Below are positions 1-12,584 of a stretch of 64,000 bases of DNA, one piece after another. Both the position numbers and the translations under genes were made by a program. The notes under the pieces are model-generated. The model was given only the letters and a program-made list of their open reading frames with translations, ran no database searches and was not told where the DNA came from. Position 1 is the stretch's first letter; every line of letters starts with the position of its first letter. The stretch comes from Arthrobacter sp. zg-Y238 (lineage in GTDB: Bacteria; Actinomycetota; Actinomycetes; Actinomycetales; Micrococcaceae): positions 372,001 to 436,000 of the forward strand of contig NZ_JANFLU010000001.1 of assembly GCF_024385525.1 (NCBI RefSeq). The letters run 5' to 3'.

Positions 1-29
1 ACCCCCGTCTGCCTTTCCTGGAGCCTCAA

Positions 30-2891
<2,862 letters not shown>

Positions 2892-2903
2892 AAGGAACAT
2901 TCC

Positions 2904-4034
2904 ATGACTGAGAAGTACACAGCGCTGTATGAGGCGCACAAACAGCTGGGCGCTTCCTTCACCGACTTCGGCGGCTGGCAGATGCCCCTCAAATACAGCT
3001 CCGAGCTGGCTGAACATAAGGCCGTACGCAGCGCAGCCGGGCTGTTCGACCTCTCCCACATGGGCGAAGTGGAGGTCTCCGGGCCCGACGCCGGGGCGTT
3101 CCTGGACTACGCACTGGCAGGCAAGCTTTCCGTTGTGAAGGTGGGACGCGCCAAGTATTCGCTGATCACCACCAACGGCGGCGGGATCATCGATGACCTG
3201 ATCAGCTACCGCCTCGCCGACGACTCCTACCTGGTGGTGCCCAACGCGGGCAACGCGGACACCGTAGCCGCAGAACTGGCGTCCCGCGCCGAGGGCTTCG
3301 ACGTCGCGGTGAACAACGTCTCGGCGGAAACCTCGCTGGTGGCCGTGCAGGGACCGGCTGCCGAAGCCATCCTGCTGGACCTGGTCCCCGCAGATCAGGC
3401 TGAAGCTGTCACGGGGATGAAGTACTACGCTGCCGACACCGTGGGCATCCGGGCGGGGGAGCGGACCCTGGACCTGCTTGTGGCCCGCACCGGGTACACC
3501 GGCGAAGACGGGTTCGAGATCTACGTCCCCAACGATGACGCCGCGGACCTCTGGTCTGCCCTGCTCGCCGCCGGGGAGGGTCGGGGACTCATTCCGGCGG
3601 GCCTGGCCTGCCGCGATTCGCTCCGCCTGGAGGCCGGGATGCCGCTCTACGGCAACGAACTCACGCTGGACACGGACCCGTACGCCGCCGGCCTGGGACC
3701 CGTCGTCGCCCTGTCCAAGGAGGGGAACTTTGTGGGCCGTTCCGCCCTCGAAGCCCGTAAGGCCGCCGGACCTGCCCGCCGCCTCGTGGGCCTGAAGGGC
3801 TCCGGCCGTCGTTCGGCCCGCTCCCATTACCCGGTGCTCAGCAGCGACGGCGAAACGGTCATCGGTGAAGTTACTTCCGGCGCTCCCAGCCCGACCCTCG
3901 GCTTCCCTATCGCCCTCGCTTACGTGGATGCGGCATTCACGGAGCCCGGCACGGAACTTAAGGTCGACCTCCGGGGCAAGCCTGAATCCTTCACGGTTGT
4001 CGAGCTTCCGTTCTATAAGCGCAGCAAGCAGTAG
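2904..4034 (+). CDS. gcvT: Aminomethyltransferase, T protein of glycine cleavage system
   Basis: T protein, the tetrahydrofolate-dependent enzyme that releases ammonia from the aminomethyl-lipoyl group on GcvH and forms 5,10-methylene-THF. The 376 residues are the usual length. The N-terminus (TALYEAHKQLGASFTDFGGW, LFDLSHMGEVEVSG) and the ARTGYTGEDGFEIY and LACRDSLRLEAGMPLYGNEL segments are typical of GcvT rather than of the related YgfZ or sarcosine oxidase chains. ATG 2904 sits behind an AAGGAA at 2892-2897. A 258-bp gap separates it from gcvH, unlike the tight spacing of the rest of the cluster. Confidence 0.97.
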   Translation: MTEKYTALYEAHKQLGASFTDFGGWQMPLKYSSELAEHKAVRSAAGLFDLSHMGEVEVSGPDAGAFLDYALAGKLSVVKVGRAKYSLITTNGGGIIDDLISYRLADDSYLVVPNAGNADTVAAELASRAEGFDVAVNNVSAETSLVAVQGPAAEAILLDLVPADQAEAVTGMKYYAADTVGIRAGERTLDLLVARTGYTGEDGFEIYVPNDDAADLWSALLAAGEGRGLIPAGLACRDSLRLEAGMPLYGNELTLDTDPYAAGLGPVVALSKEGNFVGRSALEARKAAGPARRLVGLKGSGRRSARSHYPVLSSDGETVIGEVTSGAPSPTLGFPIALAYVDAAFTEPGTELKVDLRGKPESFTVVELPFYKRSKQ

Positions 4035-4292
4035 CGCCAAAAACAAAAAGATTCTCGTGACGGCGGCGCGGGGTGATGTGGTGGTGCGGTGCCCGGGCCG
4101 CTCACGTACGCAGGTGTGTGGGTCTCCTGAGGTACCCGGAACGTGCGCGCGGTGCGGCGTTCGTGTAGCCCCGCATCGCCGAGCGAGGAACGAGCGAGGT
4201 GTCTAAGGGGCGGCGAATGCCGCCCCGTGGGCACTCGGAACCTAAACTTTGAACCAGAGAACGAAACAACCAGACTTCCCGAGAGGCCCAAG
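4035..4292 (+). promoter_or_regulatory. gcvT-gcvH intergenic region with tandem 9-mer and hairpin
   Basis: This is the only long gap within the glycine cluster. It holds a direct repeat CGAGCGAGG at 4180-4188 and 4191-4199 (11-bp period, one helical turn). A perfect 8-bp hairpin follows at 4207-4214/4219-4226 with a GAAT loop and no T-run. gcvH begins 66 bp further on. I do not recognise a glycine riboswitch core here. A separate promoter, an activator site or an RNA control element for gcvH-glyA-sdaA are all possible. Confidence 0.5.
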
Positions 4293-4670
4293 ATGAGCAA
4301 AGTAAACGCAGGACTCCGTTATTCCGCCGAGCACGAGTGGGTAGACTCCTCGAGCCCCGTCCGCGTCGGCATTTCCGCCGTCGCAGCGGACGCACTCGGC
4401 GACGTCGTTTATGTTGACCTTCCCGCCGTCGGCGACACGGTGACAGCCGGTGAGACCTGCGGCGAGGTTGAGTCCACCAAGTCCGTCTCGGACCTCTACG
4501 CTCCGGTTTCCGGCGAAATCGTGGAGATCAACCAGGAGGCCATCGACAACCCGGCCCTGTTGAACGAAGACCCGTACGGCGCCGGCTGGCTGTTCACCGT
4601 GAACGCAACGAGTGAGGGTGCACTCCTCACCGCCGAGGAATACGCGGAAAAGAACGGCGGCGACCTGTGA
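4293..4670 (+). CDS. gcvH: Glycine cleavage system H protein
   Basis: Lipoyl carrier protein that shuttles the aminomethyl and hydride groups between P, T and L proteins. The 125 residues are the normal length. The motif [20 protein letters not shown] places the lipoylated lysine at K63. The frame is open upstream to 4143, but ATG 4293 gives the standard N-terminus ([17 protein letters not shown]), so the longer form is rejected. The TGA overlaps the GTG of glyA by 4 bp (GTGA), indicating translational coupling. No lpd (L protein) lies in the window. The cell presumably uses a lipoamide dehydrogenase encoded elsewhere. Confidence 0.97.
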   Translation: MSKVNAGLRYSAEHEWVDSSSPVRVGISAVAADALGDVVYVDLPAVGDTVTAGETCGEVESTKSVSDLYAPVSGEIVEINQEAIDNPALLNEDPYGAGWLFTVNATSEGALLTAEEYAEKNGGDL

Positions 4671-5974
4671 GCGATTACCTCAACGATTCCCTCGCGGTAG
4701 TTGACCCCGAGGTCGCAGCGCAGATCGACAACGAGCTCCGCCGGCAGCAGCAGGGCCTGGAGATGATCGCCTCGGAGAACCACACCGCCGTTTCCGTCAT
4801 GGAAGCCCAGGGTTCGGTGCTCACCAACAAGTACGCCGAAGGCTACCCGGGACGCCGCTACTACGGCGGCTGCGAATTCGTGGACGTCATTGAGCAGTTG
4901 GCCATCGACCGCGCCAAGTCCCTCTTCGGAGCGAACTTCGCCAACGTGCAGCCGCACTCCGGCGCGCAGGCCAACGCCTCCGTCATGCACGCCCTGATCC
5001 GGCCCGGAGACACCATCCTGGGTCTGTCCCTGGCGCACGGCGGGCACCTGACCCACGGCATGAAGATCAACTTCTCCGGCCGGCTCTACAACGTGGTGCC
5101 CTACAACGTGTCCGAAGAGGACCACCGCGTGGACATGGCCGAAGTGGAGGCCCTGGCCAAGGAACACCAGCCCAAGCTGATCGTGGCCGGCTGGTCCGCC
5201 TACGCCCGCCAGCTGGACTTCGCCGAATTCCGCCGCATCGCGGACGAGGTGGGTGCTTTCCTGATGGTGGACATGGCCCACTTCGCCGGCCTGGTGGCCG
5301 CCGGACTGCACCCCAGCCCCGTCCCCCACGCCCACGTGGTCACCACCACCACGCACAAAACCCTTGCCGGTCCCCGCGGCGGCATCATCCTTTCCAATGA
5401 CGCCGACATTGCCAAGAAGATCAACTCCGCAGTGTTCCCCGGGCAGCAGGGCGGCCCGCTGGAACACGTGATTGCCGGCAAGGCCACCGCCTTCAAGATT
5501 GCCGCCACCCCCGAATTCAAGGAGCGGCAGGAGCGCACGCTCGCCGGCGCCCGGATTCTCGCCGATCGCCTGCTGGCCGACGACGTCGCTGCCGCCGGCA
5601 TCTCCGTCGTGTCCGGTGGAACGGACGTGCACCTGGTGCTGGTGGACCTGCGCAATGCGGCCCTCAACGGCCAGGAGGCCGAAGACCGGCTCGCGCAGAT
5701 CGACATCACCGTGAACCGCAACGCCGTACCGTTCGACCCGCGGCCGCCCATGGTGACCTCGGGCCTGCGCATCGGCACCCCCGCCCTGGCCACCCGCGGC
5801 TTCGGCGAAGATGCATTCCGGGAAGTCGCGGACATCATTGCCCAGGCCCTCATCGCCGGTGAGGACACTGACCTGGCACCCCTGCGCGAACGCGTTACCG
5901 CTCTCGCGCAGGCCCACCCGCTGTACCCGGAGGTGGCGGATCTCGCCGCTGCCCCCGCTGCGGCAAACCGTTAG
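4667..5974 (+). CDS. glyA: Serine hydroxymethyltransferase
   Basis: PLP enzyme interconverting glycine plus methylene-THF with serine plus THF. It consumes the methylene-THF made by the glycine cleavage system next door. The 435 residues are of normal length. [16 protein letters not shown] near residue 58 and [16 protein letters not shown], with PLP lysine K231, are diagnostic. The GTG start overlaps the gcvH stop by 4 bp. Together with sdaA, 11 bp downstream, it lets two glycines become one serine and then pyruvate. This may be a second, catabolic SHMT distinct from a housekeeping copy elsewhere, but the window cannot show that. Confidence 0.97.
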   Translation: MSDYLNDSLAVVDPEVAAQIDNELRRQQQGLEMIASENHTAVSVMEAQGSVLTNKYAEGYPGRRYYGGCEFVDVIEQLAIDRAKSLFGANFANVQPHSGAQANASVMHALIRPGDTILGLSLAHGGHLTHGMKINFSGRLYNVVPYNVSEEDHRVDMAEVEALAKEHQPKLIVAGWSAYARQLDFAEFRRIADEVGAFLMVDMAHFAGLVAAGLHPSPVPHAHVVTTTTHKTLAGPRGGIILSNDADIAKKINSAVFPGQQGGPLEHVIAGKATAFKIAATPEFKERQERTLAGARILADRLLADDVAAAGISVVSGGTDVHLVLVDLRNAALNGQEAEDRLAQIDITVNRNAVPFDPRPPMVTSGLRIGTPALATRGFGEDAFREVADIIAQALIAGEDTDLAPLRERVTALAQAHPLYPEVADLAAAPAAANR

Positions 5975-5985
5975 GAAGCACTACC

Positions 5986-7401
5986 TTGGCTGTCGGCGTT
6001 TTTGACCTGTTTACCGTGGGCATCGGCCCATCGAGCTCCCACACAGTGGGCCCGATGCGCGCCGCTGCCGTATTCGCGGCGGAGCTGGTCGACGCCGGCA
6101 GCCTGGCCGCCGTCACCGGCCTGAGAGTGGACCTGTACGGTTCCCTCGCGGCAACCGGCCGGGGCCACGGCACGATGACTGCAGTGCTGCTGGGGCTGGA
6201 GGGCTTCGCCCCCGAACTGATCCTGCCCGAGCAGGTGGAGCAGCGGCTGGCCGACATTGAGGCGACCCGGAAACTGCAGCTGTGCGCTCAGGTTCCCGGT
6301 GCCGTGGCCTGCCCGCTGGAATACGGCGAGGCGGACATTGTGCTGCACCCGCTCACGGTGCTGCCGCGGCACACCAACGGCATGAAATTCGCCGCCCTGG
6401 CCGCCGACGGATCCGTGCTGCAGGAGGCAACCTTCTTCTCCGTAGGCGGCGGCTTCATTGTCCGCGAGGGGGAAGAACGGGCGGATGCCCTGGAACTGGA
6501 GGCCAGCAAGTCCGACCTCCCCTACCCCTTCCGCACCGCCGTCGAGCTGCTGCAGCACTGCACCGGCAGCGGACTGAGCATCAGCGAAGTGATGCTGGCC
6601 AACGAAAAAATCTCCCGCACCGAAGCGGACATCCGCTCCGGCCTGCTGCACATCCGCGACGTGATGGAGGAGTGCAAGAACTCCGCCATCCGCCGCACCG
6701 GCCTCCTGCCGGGCGGGCTGAAGGTCCGCCGTCGGGCGCCGGCCTGGCACACCCGGCTGCGCGCCGAGGATCCAAACCGGGACCCGAAATTCTGGCAGGA
6801 ATGGGTGAACCTCGTGGCACTGGCCGTGAATGAGGAAAACGCGTCCGGCGGACGGGTGGTCACCGCCCCCACCAACGGTGCGGCCGGCATCATTCCCGCG
6901 GTGATGTTCTACGCCACCCATTACGGCCCCGGCATGGAGAACGCGACACCGGAGCAGCGGGACGACGTCGTGGTCCGCTTCCTGCTCGCAGCCGCCGCCG
7001 TGGGGGTGCTCTACAAGGAACAGGCCTCCATTTCGGGCGCCGAGGTGGGCTGCCAGGGCGAGGTGGGCTCGGCGTCGTCCATGGCCGCCGCCGGTCTGGC
7101 CGAGATCCTGGGCGGCACCCCGGAGCAGGTGGAAAACGCTGCCGAGATCGCCATGGAACACAACCTGGGCCTGACCTGCGATCCGATCGGCGGGCTCGTG
7201 CAGGTGCCCTGCATCGAGCGCAACGCCATCGGCGCCGCGAAGGCCGTGAACGCCGCGAAAATGGCGCTCTGGGGCGACGGCGAGCACCGCGTCTCGCTGG
7301 ATGAAGTCATTGTGACGATGCGGGAAACCGGGCGCGACATGAGCTCGAAGTACAAGGAAACCGCGCTCGGCGGGCTGGCTGTCAACGTGGTGGAGTGCTG
7401 A
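5986..7401 (+). CDS. sdaA: L-serine ammonia-lyase (deaminase), iron-sulfur, single chain
   Basis: Deaminates L-serine to pyruvate and ammonia with a [4Fe-4S] cluster. It is the single-chain bacterial type of 471 residues, with the beta-like domain first ([23 protein letters not shown]) and the alpha-like catalytic domain after. Likely cluster ligands are C356 ([12 protein letters not shown]), C398 (LTCDPIGG) and C409 (VQVPCIERN). The start is TTG at 5986, chosen because MAVGVFDLF is the normal N-terminus. It lies 11 bp after glyA, so the cluster ends in serine catabolism. A symporter of the alanine/glycine class follows after 106 bp. Confidence 0.96.
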   Translation: MAVGVFDLFTVGIGPSSSHTVGPMRAAAVFAAELVDAGSLAAVTGLRVDLYGSLAATGRGHGTMTAVLLGLEGFAPELILPEQVEQRLADIEATRKLQLCAQVPGAVACPLEYGEADIVLHPLTVLPRHTNGMKFAALAADGSVLQEATFFSVGGGFIVREGEERADALELEASKSDLPYPFRTAVELLQHCTGSGLSISEVMLANEKISRTEADIRSGLLHIRDVMEECKNSAIRRTGLLPGGLKVRRRAPAWHTRLRAEDPNRDPKFWQEWVNLVALAVNEENASGGRVVTAPTNGAAGIIPAVMFYATHYGPGMENATPEQRDDVVVRFLLAAAAVGVLYKEQASISGAEVGCQGEVGSASSMAAAGLAEILGGTPEQVENAAEIAMEHNLGLTCDPIGGLVQVPCIERNAIGAAKAVNAAKMALWGDGEHRVSLDEVIVTMRETGRDMSSKYKETALGGLAVNVVEC

Positions 7402-7462
7402 CACCCCGTCTCACGTACGGCATGTGATTTGTGCAATACCACTGGGTTAAGCGAGGCTATGT

Positions 7463-7476
7463 TGTCGCATTCGACA
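7463..7476. promoter_or_regulatory. Short inverted repeat upstream of the AGCS symporter
   Basis: TGTCG-CATT-CGACA, a 5-bp inverted repeat 31 bp before the symporter start, in a 106-bp gap. It could be a regulator site that uncouples transporter expression from sdaA. No convincing -35/-10 pair was assigned here. Confidence 0.3.
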
Positions 7477-7507
7477 GCACGCTTACAGAAAACAGGGGTT
7501 CGATCCA

Positions 7508-9082
7508 GTGAACGCAGCACGGGCAGTTTCCATGGCACCGGCATCGGAGGACGGTGGGCTGCTCGGCACCATTGACGCCGCCGTCAACTCCTTCTTTGAA
7601 CCGATTACAGCTGTGTTCTCCGGGATCGTCTTCTTCCCGATCACCATCGGCGACTTCAGCTTCCCCGCGGTCGTCGCCTGGCTGATCATCGCCGGCATCG
7701 TTTTTACGTTCTACTTCGGTTTCATCCAGTTCCGCGGTCTGAAGGTGGCCACCCAGGTGGTCCGCGGCAAATTCTCCTCCCAGGATGATCCGGGCGAGGT
7801 GCCGCACTTCCAGGCCCTCACCTCCGCTCTTTCCGGCACCGTCGGCCTGGGCAACATTGCCGGTGTCGGCGCGGCCATGGCCCTCGGTGGACCCGGTGCG
7901 ACCTTCTGGATGATCCTGGCCGGGCTGCTGGGCATGGCCTCGAAGTTCGCGGAGTGCACGCTCGGGGTGAAGTACCGCGAGGTCCATGAGGACGGCTCGA
8001 TCAGCGGCGGTCCGTTCAAGTACCTGCCCGTGGCTTTTGCCCGCTTCGGCCGGTGGCCGGCGAAGATCCTCACCGGAATCTTCGCCGTCGCGATCCTGAT
8101 CTTCGGCGTGGCCGGCGGCAACATGTTCCAGGCCAACCAGACCTTCGCGCAGATCCAGAACGTCACCGGCGGCGACGACGGCCTCCTCGGCAGCGCGGGT
8201 GCGGCCCTGATCTTCGGCCTGGTCCTGGCTGTCCTGGTCGCCGTGGTGATCCTGGGCGGCATCAAGTCGATCGGCGCCACCACCTCCAAGCTGGTGCCCG
8301 CCATGGCAGGCATCTACATCGTGGCCTGCCTGTTCGTGATCATCGTCAACATCGAGAACGTGCCGGCAGCCTTCGGTGCCATCATCGAGGGCGCCTTCCG
8401 TCCCGAGGGCTTCGCCGGCGGCATCATCGGCGTCATGATCGTCGGCTTCCAGCGGGCATCCTTCTCGAATGAGGCCGGTGTCGGGTCCGCAGCCATCGCC
8501 CACTCCGCGGTCAAGACCCGCCGTCCGGTCAGTGAAGGCTTCGTGGCGCTCTTCGAGCCGCTCGTGGACACGGTGCTCATTTGCACCATGACCGCACTGG
8601 CCATCATCATGGCGTCCACTCCCAGCCTGCAGGCAGGAATTGACCAGGTCCAGGGCGGCGGAGCAGCGCCCGACGGCGTCATCCTCACCTCCGACGCCTT
8701 CGCCACCGTCCTGCCGTGGTTCCCGATTGTGCTCTCCATCGCGGTGGCGCTCTTCGCCTACTCCACCCTGATTACCTGGTCCTACTACGGCCTGAAGTCC
8801 TGGGAATACCTCTTCGGGCGGGGCCGGCGCCGGGAAATCGCCTACAAGGTCATCTTCCTGCTCTTCACCGTGGCCGGCTGCGTCCTGTCCTTCAGCCAGG
8901 TCATCAGCTTCGCCGACGCCGCGCTCTTTGTCTGCGCGTTCGTGAACCTGCTCGGCGTGTACCTGCTGCTGCCCGTGATCAAGAAGGAAATGAAGGAGTA
9001 CCTGGCGGACCGCAAGAGCGGAAAGCTGGAAGTGCTCGGCATTGACGACAACGACATCAAGGAGGCCGCCGCGACCGCCTAA
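7508..9082 (+). CDS. Alanine/glycine:cation symporter family protein (AGCS)
   Basis: Inner-membrane symporter taking up small neutral amino acids (alanine, glycine, sometimes glutamine) with Na+ or H+. The 524-residue chain has about ten or eleven hydrophobic segments. The family signature ALTSALSGTVGLGNIAGVGA lies near residue 103, and a GGIKSIGATTSKLVPAMAGIYI stretch follows in the middle. Its place straight after the glycine/serine catabolic genes suggests glycine or alanine as substrate, which is inference. GTG 7508 is the first start in frame, with a weak AGGGG upstream. A strong terminator follows at 9121-9163. Confidence 0.93.
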   Translation: MNAARAVSMAPASEDGGLLGTIDAAVNSFFEPITAVFSGIVFFPITIGDFSFPAVVAWLIIAGIVFTFYFGFIQFRGLKVATQVVRGKFSSQDDPGEVPHFQALTSALSGTVGLGNIAGVGAAMALGGPGATFWMILAGLLGMASKFAECTLGVKYREVHEDGSISGGPFKYLPVAFARFGRWPAKILTGIFAVAILIFGVAGGNMFQANQTFAQIQNVTGGDDGLLGSAGAALIFGLVLAVLVAVVILGGIKSIGATTSKLVPAMAGIYIVACLFVIIVNIENVPAAFGAIIEGAFRPEGFAGGIIGVMIVGFQRASFSNEAGVGSAAIAHSAVKTRRPVSEGFVALFEPLVDTVLICTMTALAIIMASTPSLQAGIDQVQGGGAAPDGVILTSDAFATVLPWFPIVLSIAVALFAYSTLITWSYYGLKSWEYLFGRGRRREIAYKVIFLLFTVAGCVLSFSQVISFADAALFVCAFVNLLGVYLLLPVIKKEMKEYLADRKSGKLEVLGIDDNDIKEAAATA

Positions 9083-9120
9083 CCAGCGTGTCGGGCACGT
9101 GCCCTCGCCACTAAGCTCCT

Positions 9121-9163
9121 CCGCCGCTTCCGGGCATTCCCCGGAAGCGGCGGGGGAGTTTTT
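9121..9163 (+). terminator. Rho-independent terminator after the AGCS symporter
   Basis: A perfect 14-bp stem at 9121-9134 and 9140-9153, loop CATTC, followed by GGGAG and a T5 run at 9159-9163. It closes the glycine/serine transcription unit 38 bp after the symporter stop. Confidence 0.92.
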
Positions 9164-9223
9164 GGTTGAGCCCGTGCCGCGAAGGGTGGTAGACCGTAGG
9201 GAAAACGACGGACAGGGAAGACG

Positions 9224-9646
9224 ATGCCTAAGACCGGCAAGAACGACCACGCATTGAAGAGCGAACTGCCTTCGACACTGCAGCGCTCGGATGCCAAGGC
9301 CCAGGACACGTTCGCCAAGACCTACGATTCAGCGGTGGAGGAATACGGCGACGGTGAGCGGGCCGCGCGGACGGCGTACGCCTCCCTCAAGCACACCCAC
9401 GAAAAGGTGGGCGACCACTGGGAGGAAAAGGAACAGAAGGGCCCCTCCGATGCCCGTGCCGCCGAAGGGCGCAGTTCGTCCAAGGACACGGCCGGGGGAG
9501 TGGACGCCAACGCGTCCAAGGACCACTTGTATGAACTCGCGTCCCGACTGGACATTTCCGGCCGCTCGAAGATGACCAAGGACGAGCTGGTGGAGGCGCT
9601 GCAGAAGGCCAGCGAGAAGCAGACCCGGAAGGCTCGGGAAAGCTAG
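9224..9646 (+). CDS. ChaB family protein with C-terminal Rho_N-like domain
   Basis: 140-residue soluble protein. Residues about 8-65 match the ChaB fold (LPSTLQRSDAKAQDTFAKTY, AARTAYASLKHTHEKVGDHW), once linked to cation transport regulation but of unclear function. Residues about 98-131 (DHLYELASRLDISGRSKMTKDELVEAL) form a Rho N-terminal/SAP-like helical module that often binds nucleic acid. The linker is charged and rich in Ser, Lys and Glu. The pairing is common in actinobacteria, and a stress or nucleoid role is only inference. It lies after the terminator and so has its own promoter. The stop is 10 bp from the convergent SDR. Confidence 0.85.
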   Translation: MPKTGKNDHALKSELPSTLQRSDAKAQDTFAKTYDSAVEEYGDGERAARTAYASLKHTHEKVGDHWEEKEQKGPSDARAAEGRSSSKDTAGGVDANASKDHLYELASRLDISGRSKMTKDELVEALQKASEKQTRKARES

Positions 9647-9656
9647 GGGCGGGGCC

Positions 9657-10433
9657 CTAGCCGCGGCCGCCGAAGGGCATCCCGGCCGCGGTGACCAGCA
9701 GTGAGCGGATATTGGCCGACGCCGGGGCGGAGGCCATAAACAGCACGGCGGCAGCGGCCTCCTCGGCCGGGAACGAGGGTTCCACCGCCCGGGTGCCGTT
9801 GGCCTGCAGCGCGCCCTGCCCGCCGCCGATCCCCGTGAGCAGGTCGGTGGCGGCGTTGCCGATGTCGATCTGCCCGCAGGTGATGCCGAAGGGGCGCCCG
9901 TCCAGATCTATGGCCTTGGTCAGGCCGGTGACCGCGTGCTTCGTCGCGGTATACGCCGCTGAAAGCGGACGGGGCGTGTGCGCGGAGACCGAACCGTTGT
10001 TGATGATCCGGCCGCCCTGCGGGGACTGGGCCTTCATGTGCCGCACGGCCGCAGCGGCACACAGCATGGTGCCGGTGACGTTGACCGCCAGGGTCCGGTT
10101 CCAGTCCTCGATGCTCAGCTCGTCAATGCTGCCCGTGGGCCCGAACGTCCCGGCATTGTTGAACAGTACGTCTATCCGCCCGAATGCGCCGACGGCCGCG
10201 GCGAAAAGCCGCTCGACGTCGTCGGGCACCGTTACGTCGGCGGGCACCACGAGTGCCGCGTCGGATCCGGCGGCGGTTTCCTGCAGTTCGGCCTCCCGGC
10301 GGCCGGCCAGGACCACTCGGAAGCCGGAGGACAGGAAAGCCCGGGCCGTGGCACGGCCGATCCCCGTACCTGCCCCGGTAATAACTGCGGTCCGGGGCGG
10401 AGGTGTTTCGGTCGAACGGGTCTGGTTGTCCAT
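9657..10433 (-). CDS. SDR family NAD(P)-dependent oxidoreductase
   Basis: Classical short-chain dehydrogenase/reductase, 258 residues. The Rossmann motif [12 protein letters not shown] is near residue 20, NNAGTFG follows, and the catalytic YTATK lies after a serine-bearing strand. The open frame continues upstream to 10874. ATG 10433 gives a normal SDR N-terminus and avoids overlap with the divergent ctaD, so the long form is rejected. Substrate is unknown. The region 10434-10613 would hold the divergent promoters of this gene and ctaD. Confidence 0.9.
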   Translation of the reverse strand: MDNQTRSTETPPPRTAVITGAGTGIGRATARAFLSSGFRVVLAGRREAELQETAAGSDAALVVPADVTVPDDVERLFAAAVGAFGRIDVLFNNAGTFGPTGSIDELSIEDWNRTLAVNVTGTMLCAAAAVRHMKAQSPQGGRIINNGSVSAHTPRPLSAAYTATKHAVTGLTKAIDLDGRPFGITCGQIDIGNAATDLLTGIGGGQGALQANGTRAVEPSFPAEEAAAAVLFMASAPASANIRSLLVTAAGMPFGGRG

Positions 10434-10613
10434 CCTTGCATTGTGCCTTGCCCTTCCTCCGGGCGGCACCGGTTCCGGAACGGAGCCGCCGCATCGCGTG
10501 CCACTGCCATTGGATTCTCTGAGGGGTCTGGCGGGCCGTCCGCCGCCGCCATACGATACCAACCACAGTCTTTCCTGACAGGGCAGTACCCTTCGGCGGA
10601 TCGGGATAGTTCC

Positions 10614-12368
10614 ATGTCGACAGTGAAATACACCGCGGAACCGGATGGAACTTTTGTTGCGCCCCGGGTGGTGCCGGTGTCCAGGGGGCGGATTGTCGTC
10701 AACTGGCTCACTTCCACGGACCACAAAACCATCGGGTTTATGTACCTGATCGCGTCCTTCGTCTTCTTCTCGCTGTCCGGTGTGATGGCACTGCTCATCC
10801 GGGCCGAACTGTTTGAGCCGGGAATGCAGATCCTGCAGACGCGGGAGCAGTACAACCAGCTCTTCACCATGCACGGCACAGCCATGCTGCTGATGTTCGC
10901 CACACCGCTTTTCGCCGGCTTCGCGAACGTGATCATGCCGCTGCAGATCGGGGCGCCCGACGTCGCGTTCCCGCGCCTGAATGCGCTGGCGTTCTGGTTC
11001 TTCCTGTTTGGCTCGCTGATTGCACTGTCCGGGTTTATCACCCCGCAGGGCACCGCGTCCTTCGGCTGGACTGCCTATACGCCACTGTCCAACGTTGCGT
11101 TCAGCCCCGGTCTCGGCGGTGACCTGTGGGTCTTCGGGCTGGCGTTATCCGGTTTCGGCACGATCCTGGGTTCGGTCAACTTTGTCACGACAATTGTCTG
11201 CCTGCGCGCTCCGGGCATGACCATGTGGCGGATGCCGATCTTCACCTGGAACACCCTGGTTACGGCGATCCTGGTGCTGATGGCCTTTCCGCCGCTGGCG
11301 GCCGCGCTGTTCGCGCTTGGCGCGGACCGGCGCTTCGGTGCGGACATCTTCAACCCGGAACGCGGCGGCTCCATCCTGTGGCAGCACCTGTTCTGGTTCT
11401 TCGGCCATCCCGAGGTGTACATCATCGCCCTGCCGTTCTTCGGCATCGTCTCCGAAATTTTCCCGGTCTTCAGCCGTAAATCCATTTTCGGCTACAAGGG
11501 TCTGGTATTCGCCACGATTGCCATCGCAGCCCTGTCGATGACGGTCTGGGCGCACCACATGTACGTGACCGGGGCGGTCATGCTGCCCTTCTTCTCCTTC
11601 ATGACCATGCTGATCGCGGTGCCCACCGGAGTGAAGTTCTTCAACTGGATCGGCACCCTGTGGCGGGGGTCCATCACCTTCGAGACCCCCATGCTGTGGA
11701 GCATCGGCTTCCTGATCACGTTCCTCTTCGGCGGTCTAACCGGGATCATCCTGTCCTCTCCGCCGCTGGACTTCCACGTTTCGGACACCTATTTCGTGGT
11801 GGCGCACTTCCACTACGTGGTGTTTGGAACCGTGGTGTTCGCAATGTTTGCGGGATTTTATTTCTGGTGGCCCAAATTCACCGGGAAAATGCTGAACGAA
11901 CGGCTCGGAAAAATCCACTTCTGGCTGCTTTTCCTGGGTTTCCACACCACCTTCCTGATCCAGCACTGGCTGGGCGTGCTGGGGATGCCCCGGCGGTATG
12001 CGGATTACCTGGTGGAGGACAACTTCACCTCAATGAACCAGCTGTCCACCATCGGGGCGGGAATTCTGGCGCTGTCCATGATTCCCTTCCTCTGGAACGT
12101 CTACGCCACCTGGCGGCACGGCAAGAAGGTCGAGGTGGATGACCCGTGGGGGTTCGGCGGATCCCTGGAATGGGCCACTTCCTGCCCGCCGCCGCGGCAC
12201 AACTTCACCTCGCTGCCGAAGATCCGCTCGGAACGCCCCGCGCTGGACCTTCACCATCCCGAGCTGATGGCGCGCGCGAACTCCGACACCGATTCGCCGG
12301 CCGAGAAACTCTTCGGTGCTGCGGATATGGGCAGCGAGCAGCCGCGCAATCCCGATCCGCGGCAATAG
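10614..12368 (+). CDS. ctaD: Cytochrome c oxidase subunit I (aa3 type), solitary copy
   Basis: Catalytic subunit of a heme-copper oxidase in the cytoplasmic membrane, reducing O2 and pumping protons. The 584 residues carry twelve expected membrane helices. The CuB/cross-link motif H265-P-E-V-Y269 ([15 protein letters not shown]), H314-H315 (WAHHMYVTG) and the heme ligands in HFHYVVFG are intact. The frame is open from 9978, but ATG 10614 gives the standard N-terminus ([13 protein letters not shown]). No ctaC, ctaE or ctaF lies near, so it either replaces the main subunit I under some condition or assembles with subunits encoded elsewhere. A terminator follows. Confidence 0.95.
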   Translation: MSTVKYTAEPDGTFVAPRVVPVSRGRIVVNWLTSTDHKTIGFMYLIASFVFFSLSGVMALLIRAELFEPGMQILQTREQYNQLFTMHGTAMLLMFATPLFAGFANVIMPLQIGAPDVAFPRLNALAFWFFLFGSLIALSGFITPQGTASFGWTAYTPLSNVAFSPGLGGDLWVFGLALSGFGTILGSVNFVTTIVCLRAPGMTMWRMPIFTWNTLVTAILVLMAFPPLAAALFALGADRRFGADIFNPERGGSILWQHLFWFFGHPEVYIIALPFFGIVSEIFPVFSRKSIFGYKGLVFATIAIAALSMTVWAHHMYVTGAVMLPFFSFMTMLIAVPTGVKFFNWIGTLWRGSITFETPMLWSIGFLITFLFGGLTGIILSSPPLDFHVSDTYFVVAHFHYVVFGTVVFAMFAGFYFWWPKFTGKMLNERLGKIHFWLLFLGFHTTFLIQHWLGVLGMPRRYADYLVEDNFTSMNQLSTIGAGILALSMIPFLWNVYATWRHGKKVEVDDPWGFGGSLEWATSCPPPRHNFTSLPKIRSERPALDLHHPELMARANSDTDSPAEKLFGAADMGSEQPRNPDPRQ

Positions 12369-12380
12369 GTAACCACAGCA

Positions 12381-12436
12381 CCGCCGCCGCGGTTCCTGGC
12401 CCTTACCGGCAGGGAACCCCGGCGGCGATTGTGTTT
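12381..12436 (+). terminator. Probable terminator after ctaD
   Basis: GC-rich imperfect inverted repeat (12381-12396 with 12412-12427) followed by ATTGTGTTTT. It sits 12 bp after the ctaD stop. Confidence 0.7.
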
Positions 12437-12449
12437 TAACCCGGTTCCG

Positions 12450-12487
12450 TTTGACGGAGCCCATTTGTTTGACGGAGCCCGATTTTG
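12450..12487. repeat. 18-bp tandem repeat upstream of lactate genes
   Basis: TTTGACGGAGCCCATTTG at 12450-12467 is followed directly by a near copy (TTTGACGGAGCCCGATTTTG, 12468-12487). It lies just 5' of the promoter at 12508-12536, a position suited to an activator or to a repressor binding cooperatively. Confidence 0.6.
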
Positions 12488-12507
12488 TTCCGGGTGGGCA
12501 CCAACCG

Positions 12508-12536
12508 TTGACCCTGCCAAGGGGCGGGCCTAGGGT
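12508..12536 (+). promoter_or_regulatory. Promoter for the lactate permease-dehydrogenase operon
   Basis: TTGACC at 12508-12513 and TAGGGT at 12531-12536, 17 bp apart, fit an actinobacterial housekeeping promoter. The leader of about 40 nt carries AAAGGAG at 12573-12579, six bases before the GTG start. Confidence 0.7.
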
Positions 12537-12584
12537 CGAACGCATCATCACCGTGGATGTGGAAACAAAAACAAAGGAGTTTTT

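Noticed and set aside
4035-4292. Glycine riboswitch in the gcvT-gcvH gap
   Set aside because: The conserved glycine aptamer core segments could not be found. A covariance search could overturn this.
4496-5917. 473-residue open frame antisense to glyA
   Set aside because: His/Gly/Val-rich composition typical of shadow frames in GC-rich DNA. glyA is unambiguous on the other strand.
5971-9250. Long antisense frames over sdaA (477 aa) and the AGCS symporter (597 aa)
   Set aside because: Both mirror well-identified genes, have no domain, and lack ribosome-binding sites.
9978-10613. N-terminal extension of the ctaD frame
   Set aside because: It is antisense to the SDR gene and not related to oxidase subunit I. 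ATG 10614 gives the family N-terminus.
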